NCBI GenBank assembly: GCA_036925085.1
Contig: JAUPFP010000053.1
Coordinates: 124,001-188,000, forward strand
Reading direction: 5' to 3'
Length of the DNA: 64,000 nucleotides
DNA from: Brachycybe producta
Lineage: Eukaryota; Arthropoda; Diplopoda; Playtdesmida; Andrognathidae
Positions 10,789 to 22,551 of the stretch are shown here, piece after piece (the stretch's first letter is position 1; the number at the start of each line of letters is the position of its first letter). The notes beneath the pieces were generated by a model, which saw only the letters and a list, made by a program, of their open reading frames with translations, was not told the DNA's origin and ran no database searches. The position numbers and the translations under genes were made by a program.

Positions 10789-13700
10789 TTAGTTCATTTG
10801 AAACGATTTTTAGAATTTACAAATTCATGAGCAAGCTTAGACCCTTCAATGACGCCCACTTTGAACTGTTGTATTTTTTGAAGCATGAAGTGCACACTGG
10901 AATTGAAGACATCACTGCATTCCTGATTGTCCAAAAAATGCAATGAAAATAACAGCTTCATTTTACATCAATTAGTTCATTTGCAATGAATTTTAGAATT
11001 TACAAATCCATGAGCAAGCTTAGACACTTCAATGGCGCCCACTTTGAACTGGTGTAACTTTTGAAGCATGCAGTGCACACTGGAATTGAAGACATCGCTG
11101 CATTCCTGATTGTACAAGGAATGCAATGCATCTAACAGCTCCATTCTACAAAAATTAGTAAAAATTGTCAAAACATGACATTTTTTCATGAGTACCCATG
11201 TTGGAAGTTTTTCAAAAAACGGCAAAAAATGAAATAACTGGTGTAACTTTTGAAGCCTGCAGTGCACACCGGAATTGCATTAGACCTCCCTGCATTTCTG
11301 AATGTCCTAGAAATGCAATGCATCTAACAGCTTCATTATACGTCCATTAGTTCATTTGAAACGATTTTTAGAATTTACAAATCCATGAGCAAGCTTAGAC
11401 CCTTCAATGACGCCCACTTTGAACTGTTGTATTTTTTGAAGCATGCAGTGCACACTGGAATTGAAGACATCGCTGTATTCCTGATTGTACAAGGAATGCA
11501 ATGCATTTAACAACTCTATTCTACAAAAAATTAGTAAAAATTGTCAAAAAATGACATTCTTTCATGAGTACCCGTGTTGGAAGTTTTTCAAAAAACGGCA
11601 AAAAATGAAATAACTGGCGTAACTTTTGAAGCATGCAGTGCACACCGGAATTGCATTAGACCTCCCTGCATTTCTGAATGTCCTACAAATGCAATGCAGA
11701 ACAGCTTCATTCTACGTCCATTAGTTCATTTGAAACGATTTTTAGAATTTACAAATCCATGAGCAAGCTTAGGCCCTTCAATGCCGCCCAATTTGAACTG
11801 TTGTATTTTTTGAAGCATGCAGTGCACGCTGGAATTGAAGACCTCCCTGCATTTCTGATTGTCCAAAGAATGCAATGAAAATAACAGCTTCATTCTACAT
11901 CAATTAGTTCATTTGCAATGAATTTTAGAATTTACAAATCCATAAGCATGCTTAGACACTTCAATGACGCCCACTTTGAACTGGTATATTTTTTGAAGCA
12001 TGCAGTGCACACTGGAATTGAAGACATCACTGCATTCCTGATTGTACAAGGAATGCAATGCATCTAACAGCTTCATTCTACGTCCATTAGTTCATTTGAA
12101 ACGATTTTTAGAATTTACAAATTCATGAGCAAGCTTAGACCCTTCAATGACGCCCACTTTGAACTGTTGTATTTTTTGAAGCATGAAGTGCACACTGGAA
12201 TTGAAGACATCACTGCATTCCTGATTGTCCAAAAAATGCAATGAAAATAACAGCTTCATTTTACATCAATTAGTTCATTTGCAATGAATTTTAGAATTTA
12301 CAAATCCATGAGCAAGCTTAGACACTTCAATGGCGCCCACTTTGAACTGGTGTAACTTTTGAAGCATGCAGTGCACACTGGAATTGAAGTCATCGCTGCA
12401 TTCCTGATTGTACAAGGAATGCAATGCATCTAACAGCTCCATTCTACAAAAATTAGTAAAAATTGTCAAAACATGACATTTTTTCATGAGTACCCATGTT
12501 GGAAGTTTTTCAAAAAACGGCAAAAAATGAAATAACTGGTGTAACTTTTGAAGCATGCAGTGCACACCGGAATTGCATTAGACCTCCCTGCATTTCTGAA
12601 TGTCCTAGAAATGCAATGCATCTAATAGCTTCATTATACGTCCATTAGTTCATTTGAAACGATTTTTAGAATTTACAAATTCATGAGCAAGCTTAGACCC
12701 TTCAATGACGCCCACTTTGAACTGTTGTATTTTTTGAAGCATGAAGTGCACACTGGAATTGAAGACATCACTGCATTCCTGATTGTCCAAAAAATGCAAT
12801 GAAAATAACAGCTTCATTTTACATCAATTAGTTCATTTGCAATGAATTTTAGAATTTACAAATCCATGAGCAAGCTTGACACTTCAATGGTGCCCACTTT
12901 GAACTGGTGTAACTTTTGAAGCATGCAGTGCACACTGGAATTGAAGACATCGCTGCATTCCTGATTGTACAAGGAATGCAATGCATCTAACAGCTCCATT
13001 CTACAAAAATTAGTAAAAATTGTCAAAACATGACATTTATCATGAGTACCCATGTTGGAAGTTTTTCAAAAAACGGCAAAAAATGAAATAACTGGCGTAA
13101 CTTTTGAAGCATGCAGTGCACACCGGAATTGCATTAGACCTCCCTGCATTTCTGAATGTCCTACAAATGCAATGCAGAACAGCTTCATTCTACGTCCATT
13201 AGTTCATTTGAAACGATTTTTAGAATTTACAAATCCATGAGCAAGCTAAGGCCCTTCAATGCCGCCCAATTTGAACTGTTGTATTTTTTGAAGCATGCAG
13301 TGCACACTGGAATTGAAGACCTCCCTGCATTTCTGATTGTCCAAAGAATGCAATGAAAATAACAGCTTCATTCTACATCAATTAGTTCATTTGCAATGAA
13401 TTTTAGAATTTACAAATCCATGAGCATGCTTAGACACTTCAATGACGCCCACTTTGAACTGGTATATTTTTTGAAGCATGCAGTGCACACTGGAATTGAA
13501 GACATCACTGCATTCCTGATTGTACAAGGAATGCAATGCATCTAACAGCTCCATTCTACAAAAATTAGTAAAAATTGTCAAAAAATGACATTTTTTCATA
13601 AGTACCCTTGTTGGAAGTTTTTCAAAAAATGGCAAAAAATGAAAGAACTGTTGTATTTTTTGAAGCATGCAGTGCACACTGGAATTGAAGACATCACTGC

Positions 13701-14673
13701 ATTCCTGATTGTCCAAAGAATGCAATGAAAATAACAGCTTCATTCTACATCAATTAGTTCATTTGCAATGAATTTTAGAATTTACAAATCCATGAGCAGG
13801 CTTAGACACTTCAATGACGCCCACTTTGAACTGGTATAACTTTTGAAGCATGCAGTGCACACTGGAATTGAAGACATCACTGCATTCCTGATTGTACAAG
13901 GAATGCAATGCATCTAACAGCTCCATTCTACAAAAATTAGTAAAAATTGTCAAAAAATGACATTTTTTTATGAGTAACCATGTTGGAAGTTTTTCAAAAA
14001 ACGGCAAAAAATGAATTAACTGGTGTAGCTTTTGAAGCATGCAGTGCACACCGAAATTGAAGACCTCCCTGCATTCCTGATTGTCAAAGGAATGCAATGC
14101 ATCTAACAGCTTCATTCTACGTCCATTAGTTCATTTGAAACGATTTTTAGAATTTACAAATTCATGAGCAAGCTTAGAACCTTCAATGACGCCCACTTTG
14201 AACTGTTGTATTTTTTGAAGCATGCAGTGCACACTGGAATTGTAGACATCACTGCATTCCTGATTGTCCAAAAAATGCAATGAAAATAACAGCTTCATTA
14301 TACGTCAATTAGTTCATTTGCAATGAATTTTAGAATTTACAAATTCATGAGCAAGCTTAGACACTTCAATGACGCCCATTTTGAACTGGTATATTTTTTG
14401 AACATGCAGTGCACACTGGAATTGAAGACATCACTGCATTCCTGATTGTCCAAAGAATGCAATGAAAATAACAGCTTCATTCTACATCAATTAGTTCATT
14501 TGCAATGAATTTTAGAATTTACAAATCCATGAGCAAGCTTAGACACTTCAATGACGCCCACTTTGAACTGGTGTAACTTTTGAAGCATGCAGTGCACACT
14601 GGAATTGAAGACGTCGCTGCATTCCTGATTGTACAAGGAATGCAATGCATGTAACAGCTCCATTCTACAAAAA
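10789..14673 (+). repeat. Mosaic segment built from dispersed copies of the left region
   Basis: Parts correspond to other places at fixed offsets. 10.0-12.07 kb matches 2.6-4.66 kb at +7405. 12.07-12.6 kb matches 10.77-11.3 kb at +1298. About 13.0-13.5 kb matches 11.5-12.06 kb at +1478. About 13.0-14.0 kb matches 4.1-5.06 kb at +8883. 13.8-15.5 kb includes matches to 7.4-8.5 kb at +7032. Most of these distances are close to whole multiples of 185 bp. Near 12068 the sequence switches from a p tail to an r-type tail in mid unit, a visible exchange junction. Near 12885 a single base of GCTTAGACAC is lost. Confidence 0.75.
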
Positions 14674-17315
14674 TTAGTAAAAATTGTCAAAAAATGACAT
14701 TTTTTCATGAGTACCCATGTTGGAAGTTTTTCAAAAAACGGCAAAAAATGAAATAACTGGTGTAACTTTTGAAGCATGCAGTGCACACCGGAAATGAAGA
14801 CCTCCCTGCATTCCTAATTGTCAAAGGAATGCAATGCATCTAACAGCTTCATTCTACGTCCATTAGTTCATTTGAAACGATTTTTAGAATTTACAAATTC
14901 ATGAGCAAGCTTAGACCCTTCAATGACACCCACTTTGAACTGTTGTATTTTTTTAAGCATGCAGTGCACACTGGAATTGAAGACATCACTGCATTCCTGA
15001 TTGTACAAGGAATGCAATGCATCTAACAGCTCCATTCTACAAAAATTAGTAAAAATTGTCAATAAATGACATTTTTTCATGTTGGAAGTTTTTCAAAAAA
15101 CGGCAAAAAATGAAATAACAGGTGTAACTTTTGAAGCATGCAGTGCACACCGGAATTGAAGACCTCTCTGCATTTCTGAATGTCCTAAAAATGCAATGCA
15201 TCTAACAGCTTCAATCTATATCCATTAGTTCATTTGAAACGATTTTTAGAATTTACAAATCCATGAGCAAACTTAGACCCTTCAATGACGCCCACTTTGA
15301 ACTGTTGTATTTTTTGAAGCATGCAGTGCACACTGGAATTGAAGACATCACTGCATTCCGGATTGTACAAGGAATGCAATGCATCTAACAGCTCCATTCT
15401 AAAAAAAATTAGTAAAAATTGTCAAAAAATGACATTTTTTCATAAGTACCCTTGTTGGAAGTTTTTCAAAAAACGGCAAAAAATGAAATAATTGGTGTAA
15501 CTTTTGAAGCATGCAGTGCACACCGGAATTGAAGACCTCCCTGCATTCCTGATTGTCAAAGGAATGCAATGCATCTAACAGCTTCATTCTATGTCCATTA
15601 GTTCATTTGAAACGATTTTTAGAATTTACAAATCCATGAGCAAGCTTAGACCCTTCAATGACGCCCACTTTGAACTGTTGTATTTTTTGAAGCATGCAGT
15701 GCACACTGGAATTGAAGACATCACTGCATTCCGGATTGTACAAGGAATGCAATGCATCTAACAGCTCCATTCTAAAAAAAATTAGTAAAAATTGTCAAAA
15801 AATGACATTTTTTCATGAGTGCCCGTGTTGGAAGTTTTTCAAAAAACGGCAAAAAATGAAATAACTGGTGTAACTTTTGAAGCATGCAGTGCACATTGGA
15901 ATTGAAGACCTTACTGCATTTCTGATTGTCCAAAGAATGCAATGAAAATAACAGCTTCATTCTACGTCCATTAGTTCATTTGAAACAATTTTTAGAATTT
16001 ACAAATTCATGAGAAAGCTTAGACCCTTCAATGACGCCCACTTTGAACTGTTGTATTTTTTTAAGCATGCAGTGCACACTGGAATTGAAGACATCACTGC
16101 ATTCCTGATTGTCCAAAGAATGCAATGAAAATAACAGCTTCATTCTACATCAATTAGTTCATTTGCAATGAATTTTAGAATTTACAAATTCATGAGCAAG
16201 CTTATACCCTTCAATGACGCCCACTTTGAACTGTTGTATTTTTTGAAGCATGCAGTGCACACTGGAATTGAAGACATCACTGCATTCCGGATTGTACAAG
16301 GAATGCAATGCATCTAACAGCTCCATTCTAAAAAAAATTAGTAAAAATTGTCAAAAAATGACATTTTTTCATGAGTACCCGTGTTGGAAGTTTTTCAAAA
16401 AAACGGCAAAAAATGAAATAACTGGTGTAACTTTTGAAGCATGCAGTGCACACCGGAATTGAAGACCTCCCTGCATTTCTGAATGTCCTAGAAATGCAAT
16501 GCATCTAACAGCTGCATTCTACATCCATTAGTTCATTTGAAATGAATTTTAGAATTTACAAATCCATGAGCATGCTTAGACCCTTCAATGACGCCCACTT
16601 TGAACTGGTGTAACTTTTGATGCATGCAGTGCACACTGGAATTGAAGACATCGCTGCATTCCTGATTGTACAAGGAATGCAATGCATCTAACAACTCCAT
16701 TCTACAAAAATTAGAAAAAATTGTCAAAAAATGACATTTTTTCATGAGTACCCATGTTGGAAGTTTTTCAAAAAACGGCAAAAAATGAAATAACTGGTGT
16801 AACTTTTGAAGCATGCAGTGCACACCCGAATTGAAGACCTCCCTGCATTTCTGAATGTCCTTGAAATGCAATGCATCTAACAGCTTCATTCTACATCCAT
16901 TAGTTCATTTGAAACGATTTTTAGAATTTACAAATCCATGAGCAAGCTTATACCCTTCAATGATGCCCACTTTGAACTGATGTATTTTTGAAGCATGCAG
17001 TGCACACTGGAATTGAAGACATCCCTGCATTCATGATTGTACAAGGAATGCAATGCATTTAACAACTCCATTTTACAAAAAATTAGTAAAAATTGTCAAA
17101 AAATGACATTTTTTCATGAGTACCCGTGTTGGAAGTTTTTCAAAAAACGGCAAAAAATGAAATAACTGGTGTAACTTTTGAAGCATGCAGTGCACACCGG
17201 AGTTGAAGACCTCCCTGCATTTCTGAATGTCCAAGAAATGCAATGCATCTAACAACCTCATTCTACGTTCATTAGTTCATTTGAAACGATTTTTAGAATT
17301 TACAAATCCATGAGC

Positions 17316-17345
17316 AAGCTTAGACCCTTCAAGCTTAGACCCTTC
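17316..17345 (+). repeat. 15-bp tandem duplication inside an A head
   Basis: AAGCTTAGACCCTTC occurs twice in direct succession (17316-17330 and 17331-17345), giving two HindIII sites 15 bp apart and making this unit 197 bp long instead of about 182. The same duplication is present at 20844-20873 in the second 3528 bp copy, so it arose before that block was duplicated. Confidence 0.95.
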
Positions 17346-17468
17346 AATGATGCCCACTTTGAACTGTTGTATTTTTGAAGCATGCAGTGCACACTGGAAT
17401 TGAAGACCTCCCTGCATTCCTGATTGTCCAAGGAATGCAATGCATCTAACAGCTTCATTCTACGTCCA

Positions 17469-18017
17469 TTAGTTCATTTGAAACAATTTTTAGAATTTAC
17501 AAATCCATGAGCAAGCTTAGAACCTTCAATGACGCCCACTTTGAACTGTTGTATTTTTTGAAGCATGCAGTGCACACTGGAATTGAAGACCTCCCTGCAT
17601 TCCTGATTGTCCAAGGAATGCAATGCATCTAACAGCTTCATTCTACGTCCATTAGTTCATTTGAAACGATTTTTAGAATTTACAAATCCATGAGCAAGCT
17701 TAGAACCTTCAATGACGCCCACTTTGAACTGTTGTATTTTTTGAAGCATGCAGTGCACACTGGAATTGAAGACATCACTGCATTCCTGATTGTCCAAGGA
17801 ATGCAATGCATCTAACAGCTTCATTCTACGTCCATTAGTTCATTTGAAACGATTTTTAGAATTTACAAATCCATGAGCAAGCTTAGAACCTTCAATGATG
17901 CCCACTTTGAACTGTTGTATTTTTTGAAGCATGCAGTGCACACTGGAATTGAAGACATCACTGCATTCCTGATTGTCCAAAAAATGCAATGAAAATAACA
18001 GCTTCATTCTACGTCAA
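17469..18017 (+). repeat. Run of three consecutive Aalpha monomers, 183 bp period, no B unit
   Basis: Units start at 17469, 17652 and 17835, and the next A head is at 18018. The units are almost identical to each other (GAACCTTCAATGACG, ACTGTTGTATTTTTTG, TGTCCAAGG, TACGTCCA). In the second HOR copy the corresponding run has one unit fewer (20997, 21180, next head 21363). A short homogeneous run is where a 183 bp register shift would be expected, and the copy-number difference is found exactly here. Confidence 0.88.
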
Positions 18018-18201
18018 TTAGTTCATTTGCAATGAATTTTAGAATTTACAAATTCATGAGCAAGCTTAGGCACTTCAATGATGCAAACTTTGAACTGGTG
18101 TAACTTTTGAAGCATGCAGTGCACACTGGAATTGAAGACATCACTACATTCCTGATTGTTCAAAGAATGCAATGCATCTAACAGCTCCATTCTACAAAAA
18201 A

Positions 18202-21200
18202 TTAGTAAAAATTGTCAAAAAATGACATTTTTTCATGAGTACCCATGTTGGAAGTTTTTCAAAAAACGGCAAAAAATGAAATAACTGGTGTAACTTTTGA
18301 AGCATGCAGTGCACACCGGAAATGAAGACCTCCCTGCATTCCTAATTGTCAAAGGAATGCAATGCATCTAACAGCTTCATTCTACGTCCATTAGTTCATT
18401 TGAAACGATTTTTAGAATTTACAAATTCATGAGCAAGCTTAGACCCTTCAATGACACCCACTTTGAACTGTTGTATTTTTTTAAGCATGCAGTGCACACT
18501 GGAATTGAAGACATCACTGCATTCCTGATTGTACAAGGAATGCAATGCATCTAACAGCTCCATTCTACAAAAATTAGTAAAAATTGTCAATAAATGACAT
18601 TTTGTCATGTTGGAAGTTTTTCAAAAAACGGCAAAAAATGAAATAACAGGTGTAACTTTTGAAGCATGCAGTGCACACCGGAATTGAAGACCTCTCTGCA
18701 TTTCTGAATGTCCTAAAAATGCAATGCATCTAACAGCTTCAATCTATATCCATTAGTTCATTTGAAACGATTTTTAGAATTTACAAATCCATGAGCAAAC
18801 TTAGACCCTTCAATGACGCCCACTTTGAACTGTTGTATTTTTTGAAGCATGCAGTGCACACTGGAATTGAAGACATCACTGCATTCCGGATTGTACAAGG
18901 AATGCAATGCATCTAACAGCTCCATTCTAAAAAAAATTAGTAAAAATTGTCAAAAAATGACATTTTTTCATAAGTACCCTTGTTGGAAGTTTTTCAAAAA
19001 ACGGCAAAAAATGAAATAATTGGTGTAACTTTTGAAGCATGCAGTGCACACCGGAATTGAAGACCTCCCTGCATTCCTGATTGTCAAAGGAATGCAATGC
19101 ATCTAACAGCTTCATTCTATGTCCATTAGTTCATTTGAAACGATTTTTAGAATTTACAAATCCATGAGCAAGCTTAGACCCTTCAATGACGCCCACTTTG
19201 AACTGTTGTATTTTTTGAAGCATGCAGTGCACACTGGAATTGAAGACATCACTGCATTCCGGATTGTACAAGGAATGCAATGCATCTAACAGCTCCATTC
19301 TAAAAAAAATTAGTAAAAATTGTCAAAAAATGACATTTTTTCATGAGTGCCCGTGTTGGAAGTTTTTCAAAAAACGGCAAAAAATGAAATAACTGGTGTA
19401 ACTTTTGAAGCATGCAGTGCACATTGGAATTGAAGACCTTACTGCATTTCTGATTGTCCAAAGAATGCAATGAAAATAACAGCTTCATTCTACGTCCATT
19501 AGTTCATTTGAAACAATTTTTAGAATTTACAAATTCATGAGAAAGCTTAGACCCTTCAATGACGCCCACTTTGAACTGTTGTATTTTTTTAAGCATGCAG
19601 TGCACACTGGAATTGAAGACATCACTGCATTCCTGATTGTCCAAAGAATGCAATGAAAATAACAGCTTCATTCTACATCAATTAGTTCATTTGCAATGAA
19701 TTTTAGAATTTACAAATTCATGAGCAAGCTTATACCCTTCAATGACGCCCACTTTGAACTGTTGTATTTTTTGAAGCATGCAGTGCACACTGGAATTGAA
19801 GACATCACTGCATTCCGGATTGTACAAGGAATGCAATGCATCTAACAGCTCCATTCTAAAAAAAATTAGTAAAAATTGTCAAAAAATGACATTTTTTCAT
19901 GAGTACCCGTGTTGGAAGTTTTTCAAAAAAACGGCAAAAAATGAAATAACTGGTGTAACTTTTGAAGCATGCAGTGCACACCGGAATTGAAGACCTCCCT
20001 GCATTTCTGAATGTCCTAGAAATGCAATGCATCTAACAGCTGCATTCTACATCCATTAGTTCATTTGAAATGAATTTTAGAATTTACAAATCCATGAGCA
20101 TGCTTAGACCCTTCAATGACGCCCACTTTGAACTGGTGTAACTTTTGATGCATGCAGTGCACACTGGAATTGAAGACATCGCTGCATTCCTGATTGTACA
20201 AGGAATGCAATGCATCTAACAACTCCATTCTACAAAAATTAGAAAAAATTGTCAAAAAATGACATTTTTTCATGAGTACCCATGTTGGAAGTTTTTCAAA
20301 AAACGGCAAAAAATGAAATAACTGGTGTAACTTTTGAAGCATGCAGTGCACACCCGAATTGAAGACCTCCCTGCATTTCTGAATGTCCTTGAAATGCAAT
20401 GCATCTAACAGCTTCATTCTACATCCATTAGTTCATTTGAAACGATTTTTAGAATTTACAAATCCATGAGCAAGCTTATACCCTTCAATGATGCCCACTT
20501 TGAACTGATGTATTTTTGAAGCATGCAGTGCACACTGGAATTGAAGACATCCCTGCATTCATGATTGTACAAGGAATGCAATGCATTTAACAACTCCATT
20601 TTACAAAAAATTAGTAAAAATTGTCAAAAAATGACATTTTTTCATGAGTACCCGTGTTGGAAGTTTTTCAAAAAACGGCAAAAAATGAAATAACTGGTGT
20701 AACTTTTGAAGCATGCAGTGCACACCGGAGTTGAAGACCTCCCTGCATTTCTGAATGTCCAAGAAATGCAATGCATCTAACAACCTCATTCTACGTTCAT
20801 TAGTTCATTTGAAACGATTTTTAGAATTTACAAATCCATGAGCAAGCTTAGACCCTTCAAGCTTAGACCCTTCAATGATGCCCACTTTGAACTGTTGTAT
20901 TTTTGAAGCATGCAGTGCACACTGGAATTGAAGACCTCCCTGCATTCCTGATTGTCCAAGGAATGCAATGCATCTAACAGCTTCATTCTACGTCCATTAG
21001 TTCATTTGAAACAATTTTTAGAATTTACAAATCCATGAGCAAGCTTAGAACCTTCAATGACGCCCACTTTGAACTGTTGTATTTTTTGAAGCATGCAGTG
21101 CACACTGGAATTGAAGACCTCCCTGCATTCCTGATTGTCCAAGGAATGCAATGCATCTAACAGCTTCATTCTACGTCCATTAGTTCATTTGAAACGATTT

Positions 21201-21546
21201 TTAGAATTTACAAATCCATGAGCAAGCTTAGAACCTTCAATGACGCCCACTTTGAACTGTTGTATTTTTTGAAGCATGCAGTGCACACTGGAATTGAAGA
21301 CATCACTGCATTCCTGATTGTCCAAAAAATGCAATGAAAATAACAGCTTCATTCTACGTCAATTAGTTCATTTGCAATGAATTTTAGAATTTACAAATTC
21401 ATGAGCAAGCTTAGGCACTTCAATGATGCAAACTTTGAACTGGTGTAACTTTTGAAGCATGCAGTGCACACTGGAATTGAAGACATCACTACATTCCTGA
21501 TTGTTCAAAGAATGCAATGCATCTAACAGCTCCATTCTACAAAAAA
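18202..21546 (+). repeat. 3528 bp HOR, copy 2, one monomer shorter (3345 bp)
   Basis: It follows copy 1 at +3528 up to about 21322. There TGTCCAAGG in copy 1 meets TGTCCAAAAAATG in this copy, and from there the offset becomes 3345. The difference is exactly 183 bp, one monomer, removed from a run of nearly identical Aalpha units. The copy ends at 21546, where the next B unit (21547) has CCCGTG and a CATTTCTGAATG tail unlike the start of copy 1. Near identity over 3.3 kb implies a recent event. Confidence 0.92.
20844..20873 (+). repeat. 15-bp tandem duplication, second HOR copy
   Basis: Same AAGCTTAGACCCTTC doubling as at 17316-17345, displaced by exactly 3528 bp. It is a good diagnostic mark for aligning the two HOR copies. 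Confidence 0.95.
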
Positions 21547-22551
21547 TTAGTAAAAATTGTCAAAAAATGACATTTTTTCATGAGTACCCGTGTTGGAAGT
21601 TTTTCAAAAAACGGCAAAAAATGAAATAACTGGTGTAACTTTTGAAGCATGCAGTGCACACCGGAATTGAAGACCTCCCTGCATTTCTGAATGTCCTAGA
21701 AATGCAATGCATCTAACAGCTTCATTCTACGTCCATTAGTTCATTTGAAACGAGTTTTAGAATTTACAAATTCATGAGCAAGCTTAGACCCTTCAATGAC
21801 GTCCACTTTGAACTGTTGTATTTTTTGAAGCATGCAGTGCACACTGGAATTGAAGACATCACTCCATTCCTGATTGTCCAAGGAATGCAATGCATGTAAC
21901 AGCTTCATTCTACATCCATTAGTTCATTTGAAACGATTTTTAGAATTTACAAATCCATGAACAAGCTTAGACCCTTCAATGACGCCCACTTTGAACTGGT
22001 GTAACTTTTGAAGCATGCAGTGCACACTGGAATTGAAGACATCGCTGCATTCCTGATTGTACAAGGAATGCAATGCATCTAACAGCTCTATTCTATAACA
22101 ATTAGTAAAAATTGTCAAAAAATAACATTTTTTCATGAGTACCCATGTTGGAAGTTTTTCAAAAAACGGCAAAAAATGAAATAACTGGTGTAACTTTTGA
22201 AGCATGCAGTGCACAAAGGAATTTAAGACCTCCCTGCATTTCTGAATGTCCTAGAAATGCAATGCATCTAACAGCTTCATTTGTACGTCCATTAGTTCAT
22301 TTGAAACGATTTTTAGAATTTACAAATCCATGAGCAAGCTTAGACCCTTCAATGACGCCCACTTTGAACTGTTGTATTTTTGAAGCATGCAGTGCACACT
22401 GGAATTGAAGACATCGCTGCATTCCTGATTGTACAAGGAATGCAAAGCATCTAACAGCTCCATTCTACAAAAATTAGTTCATTTGCAATGAATTTTAGAA
22501 TTTACAAATCAATGAGCAAACTTAGACACTTCAATGACGCCCAGTTTGAAC
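21547..22551 (+). repeat. Satellite units between the 3528 bp and 2220 bp duplications
   Basis: Ordinary A and B units with the CATTTCTGAATGTCCTAG tail typical of everything to the right. The first GAAACGAGTTTTAG heads, the GCATGTAACAGC tail variant, the GCACAAAGGAATTTAAG core variant (near 22210) and TTCATTTGTACGTCC all appear here and recur many times up to 50 kb. At 22474 lies the first p-to-Abeta hybrid junction (see 22474-22498). No other content seen. Confidence 0.8.
22474..22498 (+). repeat. Hybrid junction: p tail joined to an Abeta head (first of 11)
   Basis: A p tail ending CATTCTACAAAAATTAGT is normally followed by AAAAATTG (B head). Here it continues as TCATTTGCAATG, an Abeta head, and a few bases later the head carries the linked marks AATCAATGAGCAAACTTAG. 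The same hybrid occurs at 22474, 27830, 29862, 32260, 35043, 37826, 38381, 41536, 42464, 47455 and 49297. The join lies in the TTAGT shared by both heads, consistent with one founder exchange that was later copied. Confidence 0.85.

Larger units (their letters stand above)
14674..18201 (+). repeat. 3528 bp, 19-monomer HOR, copy 1 of a direct tandem pair
   Basis: The block starts at the TTAGT of a B unit, and copy 2 starts exactly 3528 bp later at the same phase (18202). Private variants make the match unambiguous: CACCGGAAATGAAG, GACACCCAC, the CATG-deleted B unit at 15078, GCATTCCGGATTG, GAGTGCCCGTG, a 7-A run in TTTTTC(A)7CGGC, TTTGATGCATGCAG, and a 15-bp tandem duplication at 17316-17345. 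Between 14674 and ~17790 the only base difference I noticed against copy 2 is ATTTTTTCATG here versus ATTTTGTCATG near 18603. Confidence 0.92.

Noticed and set aside
17316..17345. Target-site duplication of a transposon
   Set aside because: The two 15-bp copies are directly adjacent with nothing between them, and both are plain satellite sequence, so this is a simple tandem slippage duplication.
14674..21546. CRISPR-like array or other prokaryotic repeat system
   Set aside because: The units are contiguous ~185 bp monomers without unique spacers between short repeats, and no cas-like gene is present.
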